Of a DNA stretch of 64,000 bases, positions 53,051-63,420 are shown in pieces (the first letter of the stretch is position 1; every line of letters starts with the position of its first letter). The position numbers and the translations under genes are program-made. The stretch comes from Macrocystis pyrifera (lineage: Eukaryota; Sar; Phaeophyceae; Laminariales; Laminariaceae), in NCBI GenBank assembly GCA_031763025.1, contig JASSKH010000021.1:1860001-1924000 (forward strand), written 5' to 3'. The notes under the pieces were generated by a model, which saw only the letters and a list, made by a program, of their open reading frames with translations, had not been told where the DNA came from and searched no databases.

Positions 53051-54670
53051 GATACCTAGCTTGGGGTCCAGCGTAACCTAGGTGAATCTCGAGGCGCAGC
53101 CGTGGATGCTGATCTTCGCGTCGCCACTGCATTCGATTGTATTATTTCTGTTGTTCTGGGTTTTGCGAGGTGTTCTTACACTTTTTCCTTCGGTGTTTTC
53201 CGAGCTTCGGGGTGGGGGTTTTCCTTATCGGTATCCCTTTGGCGCTTTCTGAGCTTTTTTTGGGTCTGGTTTGGGATGGTTCTTGCGTAGCTCGTCCTGC
53301 CTTCCCCCCCCCCACTCAGTGCCGAGGCTGGCCTGGGTAATCGGGCCATTTATTTGTGGCACAGGACACCTTTCGTGAGTTTTTGGCCCGGGTTTAGGTG
53401 TTCTTGGGCGTATTTCGTGTTCATTTTCATCTTCGTCCTGCCGATCCCCCCCGTGCGGTTGCCTGGGGCGAACTGGGTAAATTGACCATCCTTACCGTAG
53501 CAAAAGACTGCATGACATTTTGTTTTCAACCTTTCACGTTTTTTCCAACACTCTCGCCCCAACCTCCCGCCTCATGGGTGGTATACCGATGATGACTTTC
53601 GTTGACGTAATATTTCCTGTTCCTTAAGGATAGACGTTCCTTCCTTTCATTTTTTTTCTCAGCTTTCCTTGCCGGATTCGTAGCTTTGCCGTTCAGAGAT
53701 GGGGGGGGGGGGGTTGAGGAGACGCGTATTTCGACTCAAGTTCTAGTTGGTGGAATAGGGTTTCCATGAGTTTGCCAAAAATCTGCATATGCGGCTCATC
53801 AGCGTGGGCTAGTGTTATGGTAGTGCTTTGGATCATGTGGAAAGACCGGTAATTTCCTGGTCACGGGTGCTGGGTTTGTGTTTGTAGTACTTGAGAGGCG
53901 TGTCTTAGATGGGAAGCCAGGGGTTTCCCGGCAAGAGGTAAAATGACAAGCCCTTGCTTGCTTTTTTAGCTTTCCATCGTGACCCAAAAAGGGAAAAAGC
54001 TGTTTTTCTTACACCTTCAAGCAATCAACACACATGACCAACAACGCGTACCTGCTCAATAGGTAAACCTGGCCAGGGATACAAGTGTCCCGACCTGACC
54101 TTACAACACTCTTCATCCCATGATAGTATATCGTAGGAGCTCTAAAATTCGACGCGGGTCGGCGAGGGAAGAATGGACCGAACTCTTCTCGCGATAAAAA
54201 CGAAGGTACGTACCGTACAGTGCTACAGTGCAGATCACTCAGATCTTGTAGATCAGCCCCGTAGAGACTTGTGCCAGAACGATCCCTCCACATGGTTTCT
54301 AGGTACTCCACGAGTGAACTTCCGTCGCGACAGGCCAGGAAGATAGTTGGATGCGAGCGCCAAAATCTTGAACGGCGTACATATCGCTTTCCGTGGAGGA
54401 AGCAAACAAATCTATCCCGTTCATATGGGTTTCGACGAAGTTCCTCGCTTTCACGGCTATGATAGGGCGGTTTATTTTTGAGCGATGCCTTTCAGAGGTG
54501 GCGCCTTTTTTTCCGAGCAAAGTTTTTAGCGGTGGTGCCTTAATGTCTTAGCAACGCTTTTTAGGGGTGGTGCCTTGTTTTAAGTGTCACCCGAAACATG
54601 ACTTCGGAGACGTTTTGTTAGCGCGATCCGACTCACACTTCTATGTGCTGTAGTCTGAAACCAAATATAC
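53051..54670. other. no supported gene; possible Ty3 3' flank
   Basis: T-rich DNA follows the Ty3 remnant. A diverged duplication pairs 53300-53350 with 53435-53490 (CCTGCC, C-run, then GGCTGGCCTGGGTAA / GGCGAACTGGGTAAA). A C run lies at 53303-53312 and a G run at about 53701-53714. No LTR could be paired. Confidence 0.4.
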
Positions 54671-54673
54671 TAC

Positions 54674-54972
<299 letters not shown>

Positions 54973-55049
54973 TTTTAATAGTAGCAGGATAAAAACTAGC
55001 ATAACAGGTAGCATATACTGACCACAGTAGTAGTTGCCCACTTGAGGAG

Positions 55050-55493
55050 CTCAACGGGCCGGACAATATTGCCTCAGAAGGAAAAAAAAAATCAACCTCT
55101 ACGTACCAATAAATGACTATGTTAATAGTATTTAATATTATAGTACTTTTTCCTTGTTGTGTTTTCAACGTCTTTTCCGGCGGGGACGGGTGCAATAAAT
55201 GCGACTTATCCATACGTCCACTGTATACGGTACCTCATTGATTCGATACGTTTTAATTTCCCATGTGAGAAAATACGAAGAATGTCTCAAGGGGTACGCA
55301 GTGATCTCTTGGGATGTCCCGTGGAACTCCCAACGGGATGTATTCTACTCCATAGAGTTGTCCCAGATTCGAGAGATTGAAGGGAGAGATTATGTCTAGA
55401 GTGGAGAGAAGGGGACTAGTATAGTTTGGGCTCATCCCGCGGTTGAGGTTGCACTTTTTCGCCTTCTGAGGCAATATTTTCAGACCGGTTGAG
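55050..55493. mobile_element. fold-back element with 49-base arms
   Basis: The left arm starts CTCAACGGGCCGG and runs through AATATTGCCTCAGAAGG to about 55098. The right arm (55445-55493) is its reverse complement with a handful of mismatches. The unit is 444 bases. No transposase or clear target duplication. A partial relative of the inner arm (CCTCAGAAGGCGAAAAA) occurs at about 60985. Confidence 0.75.
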
Positions 55494-56160
55494 GTTCGCA
55501 TGTGAGCAACTAACGGTCACTACAATTGTTTTACTTGCCAAGCAGTTTTGTTTTAGGATTGCTGTAGCGCAACTAAATCTTGGTCCGGTTGCTGGGACCG
55601 CGAATTTGTTTAGCAGTCTATGCTTTTACTGTAGGTGAGGTACTGAGATCTCCTCATGTGAAGTGGAGCTCAGAAAATCCCCTATGAGGCATACTACAGT
55701 AGATAGGTAGCAGTAGCTCCTGTATTTCCTGACGCTCCTAACTTTGAGGAATTCTCTACCCGCCAAGCAGACAAAGATGTATCGAGATAAGGACAATCCC
55801 ATGTGTGTGTGTTCTTCACAATCAAACCGTTCATCCAGCACAACCAGTGTCCGTGCCGATTCTTCAATCCCAGAGAGATACAAGTTCTGTGGTCACAAAG
55901 CTACGCCACAGAGATACTACATCGTTACGTACGAAGTAAGCAAGCACAGTAGACAATGCAACGCCATTTCATCATACTGGATGTGACAAGCACAACATAC
56001 TTATTCTATGAAATATAGAAAACGAAAGAAAACAAAGAAAAACAATGGATGTGACAGACACTTGAAAAGAACGTGCTAAAGAAAAAACACCACTACTTAT
56101 AAACAGAGTGAGACCAAGAACCAAGGGAAAATAACAGGCAAACCGAAGCACAAAGCACCC
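55494..56160. other. no supported gene
   Basis: No recognisable frame or repeat. An A-rich, purine-rich stretch occupies 56010-56140. Confidence 0.45.
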
Positions 56161-56174
56161 TCCAGGTAGAGCCG

Positions 56175-56570
56175 CAGCAGTTTGTGGTACGAGTAGCATA
56201 GCCAGGTTCTCCCTACTAGTCCGCCTGGGACCTTGCTACCCTGTCTGCCGTCTCCGTCCTGCGTTCGTCATCTATGCCCCGCCCCTCGGCGTCAGACAAT
56301 ACGAAACAGCAAAGCAGGCTCGTCATCCACCCAAGTCGCTCGATCCCTTTGTTGAGGCTTACCAACAGAAGAAAGGAAGAGAAAGAAATAAAAATCACGG
56401 AGGATCTAGCGCGAAAAGAAAAAGAAGACAAAGAAAGGAAGACCACGTTCGAACCAGCTGCAGCAGTTGGCGGCACGAGTAGCATAGATATGTTCTACTT
56501 CCTAGTCGGCCTGGTGCCTTGCTACCCTGTCTGCCGTATCCTTCCTACTTTCGTCCACCGCGGCTTACCT
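56175..56570. repeat. duplicated LINE 3' tail segment, about 286-bp period
   Basis: GCAGCAGTTTGTGGTACGAG at 56173 and GCAGCAGTTGGCGGCACGAG at 56460 open two copies. Both continue with AGTAGCATAG and CTTGCTACCCTGTCTGCCGT. They lie just beyond the 3' end of the minus-strand LINE, which suggests a duplicated 3' untranslated region. Confidence 0.75.
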
Positions 56571-56629
56571 TCTACTCGTCCTGTTCCCCCCCCTCCCCGC
56601 ATTCCCTTGGTCGGGTTTCCTTCCACTCC

Positions 56630-57990
56630 TCCTGTTACCCCCCCTCCCCATTCCCTGGGATACCACCCACGGCGGATGCGCGGCGCTGTCTACTCAGCTG
56701 TGCCTCATTCTCGTGCCACCTCACCATGAACCGTTCGGCTGCTTCGAGGACCCCCCGGTACCACTTCCCCGATTTTTTTGCTGCAGCAGTGGACCACATT
56801 GCGTTCTCAACTCCAAACATTAAGTTGGAAAATTCCGTTGACCCTTCGGTGGCTCGGAACTCCTTAAGGTCTTCGACTATGCATCTATGCCAAGTCTTAG
56901 ACTGTCCGCCACGTCTCGGGTTCTCCCCACCAGCCATCGTCCCGAACATTACCCGACTGGGTAATCTGTCCTTGCTTTGCCGTGCCACGGGCACCCGCAA
57001 AGAAGAGCCGCCTTTTACGTGTACGGATGGTCGTTTCGATGCTCTCGCAACGTGTCGTCTTGAAGGCCTTCGCGTACGAGAGGGTGGCGTGGTCGGTACG
57101 AAGTCGGCGCTGGAGGCCAATGACTCGCAAAAGGACATACTTTGTGGTGAGCCGTTCGGACTTTCAGGCTAAGGCGGGCGGTCGTCCTATCATACAACTC
57201 CGGGCCGAACCGTTTGAGGCATGCCCGCATGAGACGGATCCGTCGGTCGATTTCGAGCGAGAGTCAGCGTTTTCGTGGATAATGCCGCCTAGGTATAAGA
57301 ACTGGGCCGTCTGTTTGTACCTCTGGCCTGCTGCTTCGATGACGAGCGGTGGTGCGAGGGGTTGTCTGGTCTGGTGTTCGTAGAAGCGTATGGTCTCTGT
57401 CTTCTTTTCCGATACCGTGAGGCGTGCTGCTTCGGAGACAGTCACGGTGACTGTCATCATTTTCGCGAGCCCTTCAGCCGAGTTCGAGACTTAATTCCTG
57501 CGTCATCGGCGTACAACATGCCCCATACAGCCCTTCGCACGCACTCCAACGACTCCTGCTCCTCTGTTCCGCCTGCTCCAGCATCGCCGAGCTGAACCAA
57601 ATCCCTTAGGATGCCTTCGTCTTGGCTGAAGCTTACTATTACGGGGGTCCATAGTTAACGGGACCAAATTTTGTTAGTAAAATACGTAAATATATAGGTT
57701 TTAATGTATACCATAGGTCCTGTTAACTATGGACCCCCGTAATAGTACGACGCGTAGCCCAGCAGCGAAGAACACGTTGAACGGTAACGCCGACAGCACG
57801 CAGCCTTGCCGCAGCCCCTGCGCGACATCAAACCATTCCGAGTGCTCGCCGTCACCCGTACGCACGCGAGCCCGCACGCCTTTTCGTGGAAATTACGGGT
57901 AATTATCAGCACCTTGTTTGGTACGCCAAAGCGTGTGAGTACCTCCCTCCCATCACACATAGCAGCTCTCGCCTTTGGGAACAAAACACA
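56630..57990 (-). pseudogene. LINE-type (non-LTR) reverse transcriptase, 3' half, decayed
   Basis: The minus strand carries the C-terminal half of a non-LTR retrotransposon RT. Near 57930-57860 it reads LTRFGVPNKVL and, after a shift, the G-x-x-Q-G-C-x-x-S-P region in altered form ([14 protein letters not shown]). The catalytic block MLYADDAGI is at about 57515-57490. Then come VSEKKTETI, AAGQRYKQTAQFLYLGG (about 57330-57280), RACLKRFGPELYDRTTARLS (about 57228-57170), VIGLQRRLRTDHATLSYAKA (about 57125-57065), KRRLFFAGA, SRVMFGTMAGGENPR and a tail ending LSRQRRASAVGG (about 56680). Several frame changes make it inactive. MITE copy 2 (57637-57744) is inserted within it. The N-terminal half and endonuclease are absent. 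Confidence 0.85.
57637..57744 (-). mobile_element. TTACGGGGG MITE, copy 2, inside the LINE
   Basis: It is 108 bases with TIRs TTACGGGGGTCCATAGTTAA / reverse complement, flanked by TA. The body orientation is opposite to copies 1, 3, 5 and 6. Confidence 0.93.
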
Positions 57991-58091
57991 CCAGGTTAAC
58001 TACTCTTGTATAGTGTACTACGCCTTGTACAATTCCAACAATATTGGAGAGACCGGAGCCCCGTGAGTCAAACTCTGTCATAGCGCGGTTC
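57991..58091. other. short spacer upstream of the LINE fragment
   Basis: This is probably eroded LINE sequence, with no block I can name. Confidence 0.3.
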
Positions 58092-58201
58092 TATTACGGG
58101 GGACCATAGTAAATAGGACCTACGGTACACACAAAAGCCTCTTATGTTTCCCTATTTTTACTAGCAACATTTAGTCCTATTAACTATGGCCCCCCGTAAT
58201 A
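58092..58201 (+). mobile_element. TTACGGGGG MITE, copy 3
   Basis: It is 110 bases including the flanking TA on both sides (TA-TTACGGGGG ... CCCCCGTAA-TA). The internal AGGACCTACGGTACACACAA matches copy 5. Confidence 0.93.
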
Positions 58202-58363
58202 GAGTGGCCTTGTGGCCTTGCTCTTCGAGGATTTGTTTTTCTCGCGGATGTCGTACGTTGTGGGCCGATAGTTGCGGAGCGTGTGTGTGTGATGTTTTCA
58301 TGAGGGAGGACACGATTTGGATTAAAATTCGCCACTTGCTCTGATATAATTGGTAAAAAGTGG

Positions 58364-58473
58364 TATTACGGGGGTCCATAGTTAGCGGGACCAAATATTG
58401 TTGGTAAAAATAGGCAAATATATAGGTTTTTTATGTATACCATAGGTCCTATTAACTATGGACCCCCGTAATA
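58364..58473 (-). mobile_element. TTACGGGGG MITE, copy 4
   Basis: It is 110 bases with near-perfect termini, flanked by TA. Body orientation is as in copy 2, with which it shares AAATATATAGGTTTT and TGTATACCATAGGTCC. Confidence 0.93.
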
Positions 58474-59267
58474 CGTAAATGCCACCCTTTCAAACTTGAC
58501 AGTGACTGCTAGGCTGTAGGTGAAACGTAGGTTAGAAGCCACTATTGTAGAGTCGGTGAGGAGCCAGTGGAGAAAATGTGTATTGGCGCCGATTGGCGTG
58601 TCTAATTTTTTCGAGGTCTGATTCGGTGCATTCCCTTTTTTGAAGTCGTCAGACTATAGTAACAGTCACCTGGTACCTTTTTGTGGATGGCATGATTGAA
58701 ACAAGCGCCCCGCATCGTCAGATGCCGAATGGAATACTACAACCCTGTACCAGGTATGCCATAAGGGTTTTATACCCCATGGGATATTGTACTGATGATG
58801 TAGGTTGTCTCCCATGGTGCACGTACCTACTGGCATATCTCATGGGATGGGTGGCATGTCGCATGGGGTCAATCGTCCTCGTGCAACGTGCAGTATCTAT
58901 CTGGTCATGATTTCGTGACCACAGGGCTTGTACGTACGTATCTTTCTAGGATGAAGACCCGGCACCGGCCCGATTGGGTGTGGTGGGTGTCGACGGGTAG
59001 AAAGAACGGTTCAATGTGAAGAATCCTCGTGGGATTGGGCTATCCCATCAGACACACCATGGGATATCCCACGGGGTGCATCCCATACGTGGGAATCCAT
59101 CATGCACGTTATTTTTCGCTTGCTACAATAGATTCATGCCTTATTACAGCACTTTTTTCCTTGCAAGGCAAACATTTCTGACGGATGGATGAAGTTCATT
59201 AAGGGCCCTGAAGGACTAACCAACATGGTTCATTTTTTTCCAATATTTCTCGTGCAGACCTACCTAC
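58474..59267. repeat. stretch with CCCATGGGATAT-type palindromes
   Basis: CCCCATGGGATAT (about 58775), TCCCATGG (about 58811), CTCATGGGATGGG (about 58838), CGCATGGGG (about 58858), GGCTATCCCATC (about 59037) and ACCATGGGATATCCCACGGGG (about 59057, written here as one site) form a loose cluster. No gene is supported in this stretch. Confidence 0.65.
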
Positions 59268-59377
59268 TAATTCTTGGGATCATAGTTAATAGGACCTACG
59301 GTACACACAAACACCCATATACTTCCATATTTTTACTAACAATATTTTGGTCCTATTTACTATGGCCCCCCGTAATA
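59268..59377 (+). mobile_element. TTACGGGGG MITE, copy 5 (left terminus eroded)
   Basis: The right terminus CTATGGCCCCCCGTAATA is clear. The left reads TTCTTGGGATCATAGTTAA, a mutated form. The flanking sequence is similar to 60860-60960, where no MITE is present. Confidence 0.88.
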
Positions 59378-60139
59378 CTACTGCTGTAGACCATGGGATT
59401 GCTCATCGCACAATTCGTATTCAAATCGTGCTGCTGGGTGAGCCATAGAGCTTCTCAACAGAAAGTTATTAGAAAATTGCAGATGCATCTCCGTTCCTAC
59501 GAATGTATCGTGTCGAGGAGCCCATTCTCGGTCTATGTCGATCACTACAGTATAATAAACTATAATGGACAGTACAGTGCATAAAATGTGTTCTGGCAAT
59601 ACGTCACCGTCAACTGCTGCAGGACGGGCGGGCGAGGGCGCCCAGAAAAAAAAAATAAAAAACACACACACACATCACAATCCTACCCCCGGAGTTCCTA
59701 TTCGTTTTGGTCCAGCACATCGCCGTACAAGCGTCCACAGACGCAAAGAAAGGTGGTGCAGCCGGCATGCACAAGGACGCCTGGCTGCGCACTTCAGTAC
59801 AGCGCTCACTTCACTTGGTCGACCTCAGCTCCGAGGTATTCGATCCTCCAAGGGGCTGAAAGCGGGTATGCGCTGTCAGGCTTCACAGAAATTGCGAAGC
59901 GTTCGTGGATGGGGGGGAGGGGGGGAACAGTAGTCATCCCCTACCCAGCGTTTCGCTTGACGTAATAGTGCGGCTGATCCGCCCCCCCCCGCCCTCCGCA
60001 CAGATGGCCGAAAGTGAAAAAAAAAAAAAAAAAAAGGAGTGCTGTTGCGGGACTTTTTTTCTGTGCGCTCCTCTTGGGAAGGTCGTTTTGTTGTTGTTGT
60101 TGTCGGGTTCCGATGTGTGCACACATCAAACATATCATA
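59378..60139. other. no supported gene; homopolymer tracts
   Basis: A CA tract (59661-59676), a G tract (about 59909-59924), a C tract (about 59981-59990) and an A tract (about 60018-60035) occur. The segment 59393-59470 resembles 60895-60990. Confidence 0.5.
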
Positions 60140-60345
60140 TAGAACAGATAGATCAATCCCGCAGTTCATGATCTAGGCATTTCATGAAAGATGTATGTCT
60201 GATCTGTATGATCTGGCTCATATTGCCCGGTGGGAGCCGTATGATTGGCATGACCTAGCACATGTTCCCGGAGCTTGATGCCGACGAATCAAATTCTGCT
60301 GCAACATCCCATAAACGAAGACTAGATAGATGTACTATTAATACA
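60140..60345 (+). repeat. GATC-rich dispersed repeat, copy 4
   Basis: The copy reads CAGATAGATCAATCC, TTCATGATCTAGGCATTTC, TTGCCCGGTGGGAGCC, GCATGACCTAGCACATG and GAAGACTAGATAGATG, in the order of copy 1 and with the same spacing over most of its length. Confidence 0.75.
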
Positions 60346-61236
60346 GTGCTAGTGGGATCTACTGAAGATGATTTAGGTGATCCAGATGGTGAGTGAAACC
60401 TCTTGTCCAGACGGAGACAAGCCCAATAACAAGCCGCATGCTACACTCCTTTTTTCACCTGCGATTGGAGCGCACCACTCTGTCCAATAAATAAGCACCG
60501 TTCGTACACATAAATTCAATCCAAGCGATCTTTACTTTTCGGGACAGACTGATACCTCCTTCGTGCATCTGCGAGTCGTCAGGGCTTTTCCGAGCAGTAA
60601 CCGCAAATTACACACCAGGTAATCGCTAGGAGGCGTTGTTCACGAACTATCCGAGAGGCGTGCTAGGAACGATAAGGGTATATGGCATTTTTTCGACCGA
60701 AACATGTATGATGATGGGAGCCTTCTAAGCACAGGAATATAACCAAAAAGGCATGCCCTGTTTTTTTTTTTTTCACGATATTTTCCGACGAAAAAACTTG
60801 GCGGTGGGATTGCTCGTCGTGTCTAAACGCACCAGAAACTGGTACAGAATTTCGCTCGTTTCTACCAATATTTTTGGCAGTAGACCTCGTAGGCCATGGG
60901 GATCGCTCATCGGATTAAGGGTGAAAAATCTCAAAATACGTCTTTGGGTGAGTTACTGATAGCATAGAAGTCTTCACGTGAGAGCCTCAGAAGGCGAAAA
61001 ATAGGTGCAACCTTACATCGCAGCATGCGTCCCGACTTGAGTAAAGTCGGCTGGCTTGCTTCGCCAGCTGACACCATCCACCCCGCCAGCTGGCATCGAA
61101 ATGTCAAGCGAGCGAAGAGCCCGAAACCTCCCCCCCTCCTTGCTCCTCTCTGAAAATTACCACATCAGAACATAGATCAATCGATTCGACGCTGCCATCC
61201 ATGCGCAAGAAAGTCCGCCTCACAAGCAGATCTTGG
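60346..61236. other. no supported gene
   Basis: Only 60830-60990, a paralogue of the DNA around MITE copy 5, and a fold-back arm relative at about 60985 are recognisable. Confidence 0.45.
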
Positions 61237-61345
61237 TATTTCGGGGGTCTATAGTTAACGGGACCTATGGCATACATAAAAACCTATATATTTAGGTTTT
61301 TTTACTAACAATATTTGGTCCTGTTAACTATGGACCCCCGTAACA
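61237..61345 (+). mobile_element. TTACGGGGG MITE, copy 6
   Basis: Termini TATTTCGGGGGTCTATAG and CTATGGACCCCCGTAACA carry a few mutations. The body matches the family. Confidence 0.92.
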
Positions 61346-61349
61346 GGAT

Positions 61350-61530
61350 GCAGCCCGCCCTTCATGCGATCTGCTCCCGTACCTGACGGCGATTCGCGCT
61401 TGGTTCGAGACGAAATGGCTGCTTGGTCGGTGAAAACCCGACGTGCTCCGTTCCGGCATTGTAGGGATGCGAGGGTCTATCGTCATACGACTACGGCCAT
61501 GCATGACAAGAGCGCACCCCCTCCCCCCCG
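61350..61530 (+). repeat. left copy of a long inverted repeat pair
   Basis: The segment around CGGCATTGTAGGGATGCGAG (61454-61473) recurs in reverse orientation at 63236-63420. The neighbouring wording (TCGGTGAAAA, GTCATACG, CATGCATGA) is similar too. Confidence 0.8.
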
Positions 61531-61849
61531 CTCCCCCCGCCGCAGGCACCCCTGAAGGGCCCGCCGGAGGCGTTTCGAGAGTGACCCCGCTGGAGGTGCC
61601 ACTATAGATGAGTCATGGAATTATTCTCTGTTCGATATAGGGTTTCATAATTACGCAAGAAAACTGCACCCCGGAGAAAGAAAAAAAAAAAAAAAAAACT
61701 CCCTTTCGTGTGAGGAAACGCACAACTGCTGCATGTTCGATACTGCTTGTGTACCTGGCACTTCTGATCTCCGTGCTGACTCACAGCTCTTCTAGCAGAT
61801 TGAGGGCCTGCTACTGACTGTAGTGCAGGGGTTTCATTAGCAGTTGGGC

Positions 61850-62190
61850 TGTCGCGCTGGCGCAGCAGTTGGGTCGGAATTGCGGTGTTGCGCCACAGAC
61901 GCCGGAAGGCGTGTCGCGCGCAGCGCAGCACGAGTTTTGGGGCGAGCAACAGCTTTCGCCGCAGGCGAAAGACAACGCGACGCGTAAATTTTTCGCCGGA
62001 GCCGTGGAGAACCAATCAGTTACGTGCCTTTTTTCGTTTGCCGAACGTAGGGGGGGGGGGAAATCTGTTTTCAGGCGTCTAAATAAACGCACCTTGTCAA
62101 GTGGCTTTCGGGCATATGTCCACGGATATGTCGCATTTCGTGCAACACGCCTTCCGGCTTTTGTTGCGCTGTGCGCAACAGACGTCGAAG
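61850..62190. mobile_element. small TIR element, GCCGGAAGGCGTG type
   Basis: TTGCGCCACAGACGCC followed by GGAAGGCGTG on the left (about 61888) and its near reverse complement on the right (about 62147-62185) face each other. The body is related to 24150-24420. No transposase. Confidence 0.6.
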
Positions 62191-62521
62191 CCCTTAATGA
62201 TATCCTGCTGTAGTGTTTCCGTTTCTCGTCCCGACTTCACTAACAGGGAGGAGTTTCCGTCCGTTCAATAGTTCGTTATCTTGTGAACCCCTTCGGGACT
62301 TGATTGGCTCGAATACGGCATAGGGGAAGCATTGCAAGTAAATGACGATTGCATGCTGCATTGGTTCCACGAGGCAGCTATTAATATCAATGCTGCAATT
62401 CAAGGAGCTATACGACACGCACGTAAAGTAGCATGGTGATACGATACTAGTGCTGGCGGATATCGTATCGAATTTTTTCGAGATATCGAGACATCAAAAT
62501 CTCATATATCGAAGTATCAAC

Positions 62522-62972
62522 CGTCTTTCGATATATCGAAATATCGAACGTCTTTTGATATATCGAAATGTCGAACGTGTTTTGCCCTCCAGCCCTTGGC
62601 ATCCCCGTGTTTTTTTTGCTGATGCTGAACGAGAGCTTCTTCGATGTATCAGATATCGAAATCGTATCGAATGCATCTACTGTTTATCGGTATCGCATCG
62701 AACTCGAGAAATGGTTCGATATCCGATGTATCAGATTCTAAAATCGTATCAAATTTATTTGTTGTTTATCAGTATCGTATCGGCATCGGTTATCGTTCGA
62801 TATCCCCATGTATCATATATCAAAATAATATCGAATACATTTATTGTTTGTCCCTTTCGTACCCGAACTCGATTATCGTTCGATATCCGATATGCCAGAT
62901 ATCGAAATCGTATCAAATTATTTATTGTTTATCGGTATCGTATCGAAATCGATTCCGATATCGATATCCAAC
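62522..62972. repeat. ATCGA-rich satellite: 27-bp and 82-bp tandem units
   Basis: Two 27-base units (62522-62548 and 62549-62575; CGTCTTTCGATATATCGAAA type) precede an 82-base tandem repeat. Its units start at 62648, 62730, 62812 and 62894, each opening near ATCAGATATCGAAA and ending with TTCGATATCCGATGT-like wording. The constant period, despite about 20 percent divergence, shows that indels are rare between units. Confidence 0.9.
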
Positions 62973-63051
62973 ACTACGCGATACGCACGCAGCCCGTTGT
63001 GATGGTGAGGTGGTGATATGGTGATGCTCGGACTGTTGTTCCTAAGGGGGT

Positions 63052-63052
<1 letters not shown>

Positions 63053-63081
<29 letters not shown>
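63053..63081. repeat. 29-base G homopolymer
   Basis: An uninterrupted run of G, preceded by GGGGGTA. Length is likely unstable or uncertain in an assembly. Shorter G runs follow at about 63518, 63638 and 63827. Confidence 0.9.
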
Positions 63082-63084
<3 letters not shown>

Positions 63085-63235
63085 TCATTTTTTGCTTGCC
63101 CTAGGCGTTGGGCCATTGACCACGCATCCCTTTCGGCGACGGAGCACCGTTCCTACTCCGGATAGAGACACCTCCAACCTTAGGGCGCTAATTACATGTG
63201 TTCCATAGTTTACATAGAAACGTGCTGCTCATCTA

Positions 63236-63420
63236 GGAGGGGCGTACTCGATCTCATGCATGACCGTGGTAACCGTATGACCATAGACCCTCGCATCCCT
63301 ACAATGCCGGGACGGAGCGCGTCGAATTTTTCACCGGCCAGCAGACATTGCTTGCACCGAGCGCCGAGCGCGGTGAACTGTTCGTCGAGTCGCATGACGG
63401 CGGGGCGGGTTCAGGTTTTT
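63236..63420 (-). repeat. right copy of the long inverted repeat pair
   Basis: The reverse complement resembles 61350-61530 at roughly four in five positions by eye. The minus strand keeps an open frame (MRLDEQFTALGARCKQCLLA...) of about 60 codons, with RPGIVGMRGSMV over the most conserved part. It may derive from an old coding sequence, not recognised. Confidence 0.75.

Noticed and set aside
62648..62972. CRISPR-like regular spacing
   Set aside because: Units are contiguous 82-base repeats without unique spacers in a eukaryotic context, so this is a satellite.
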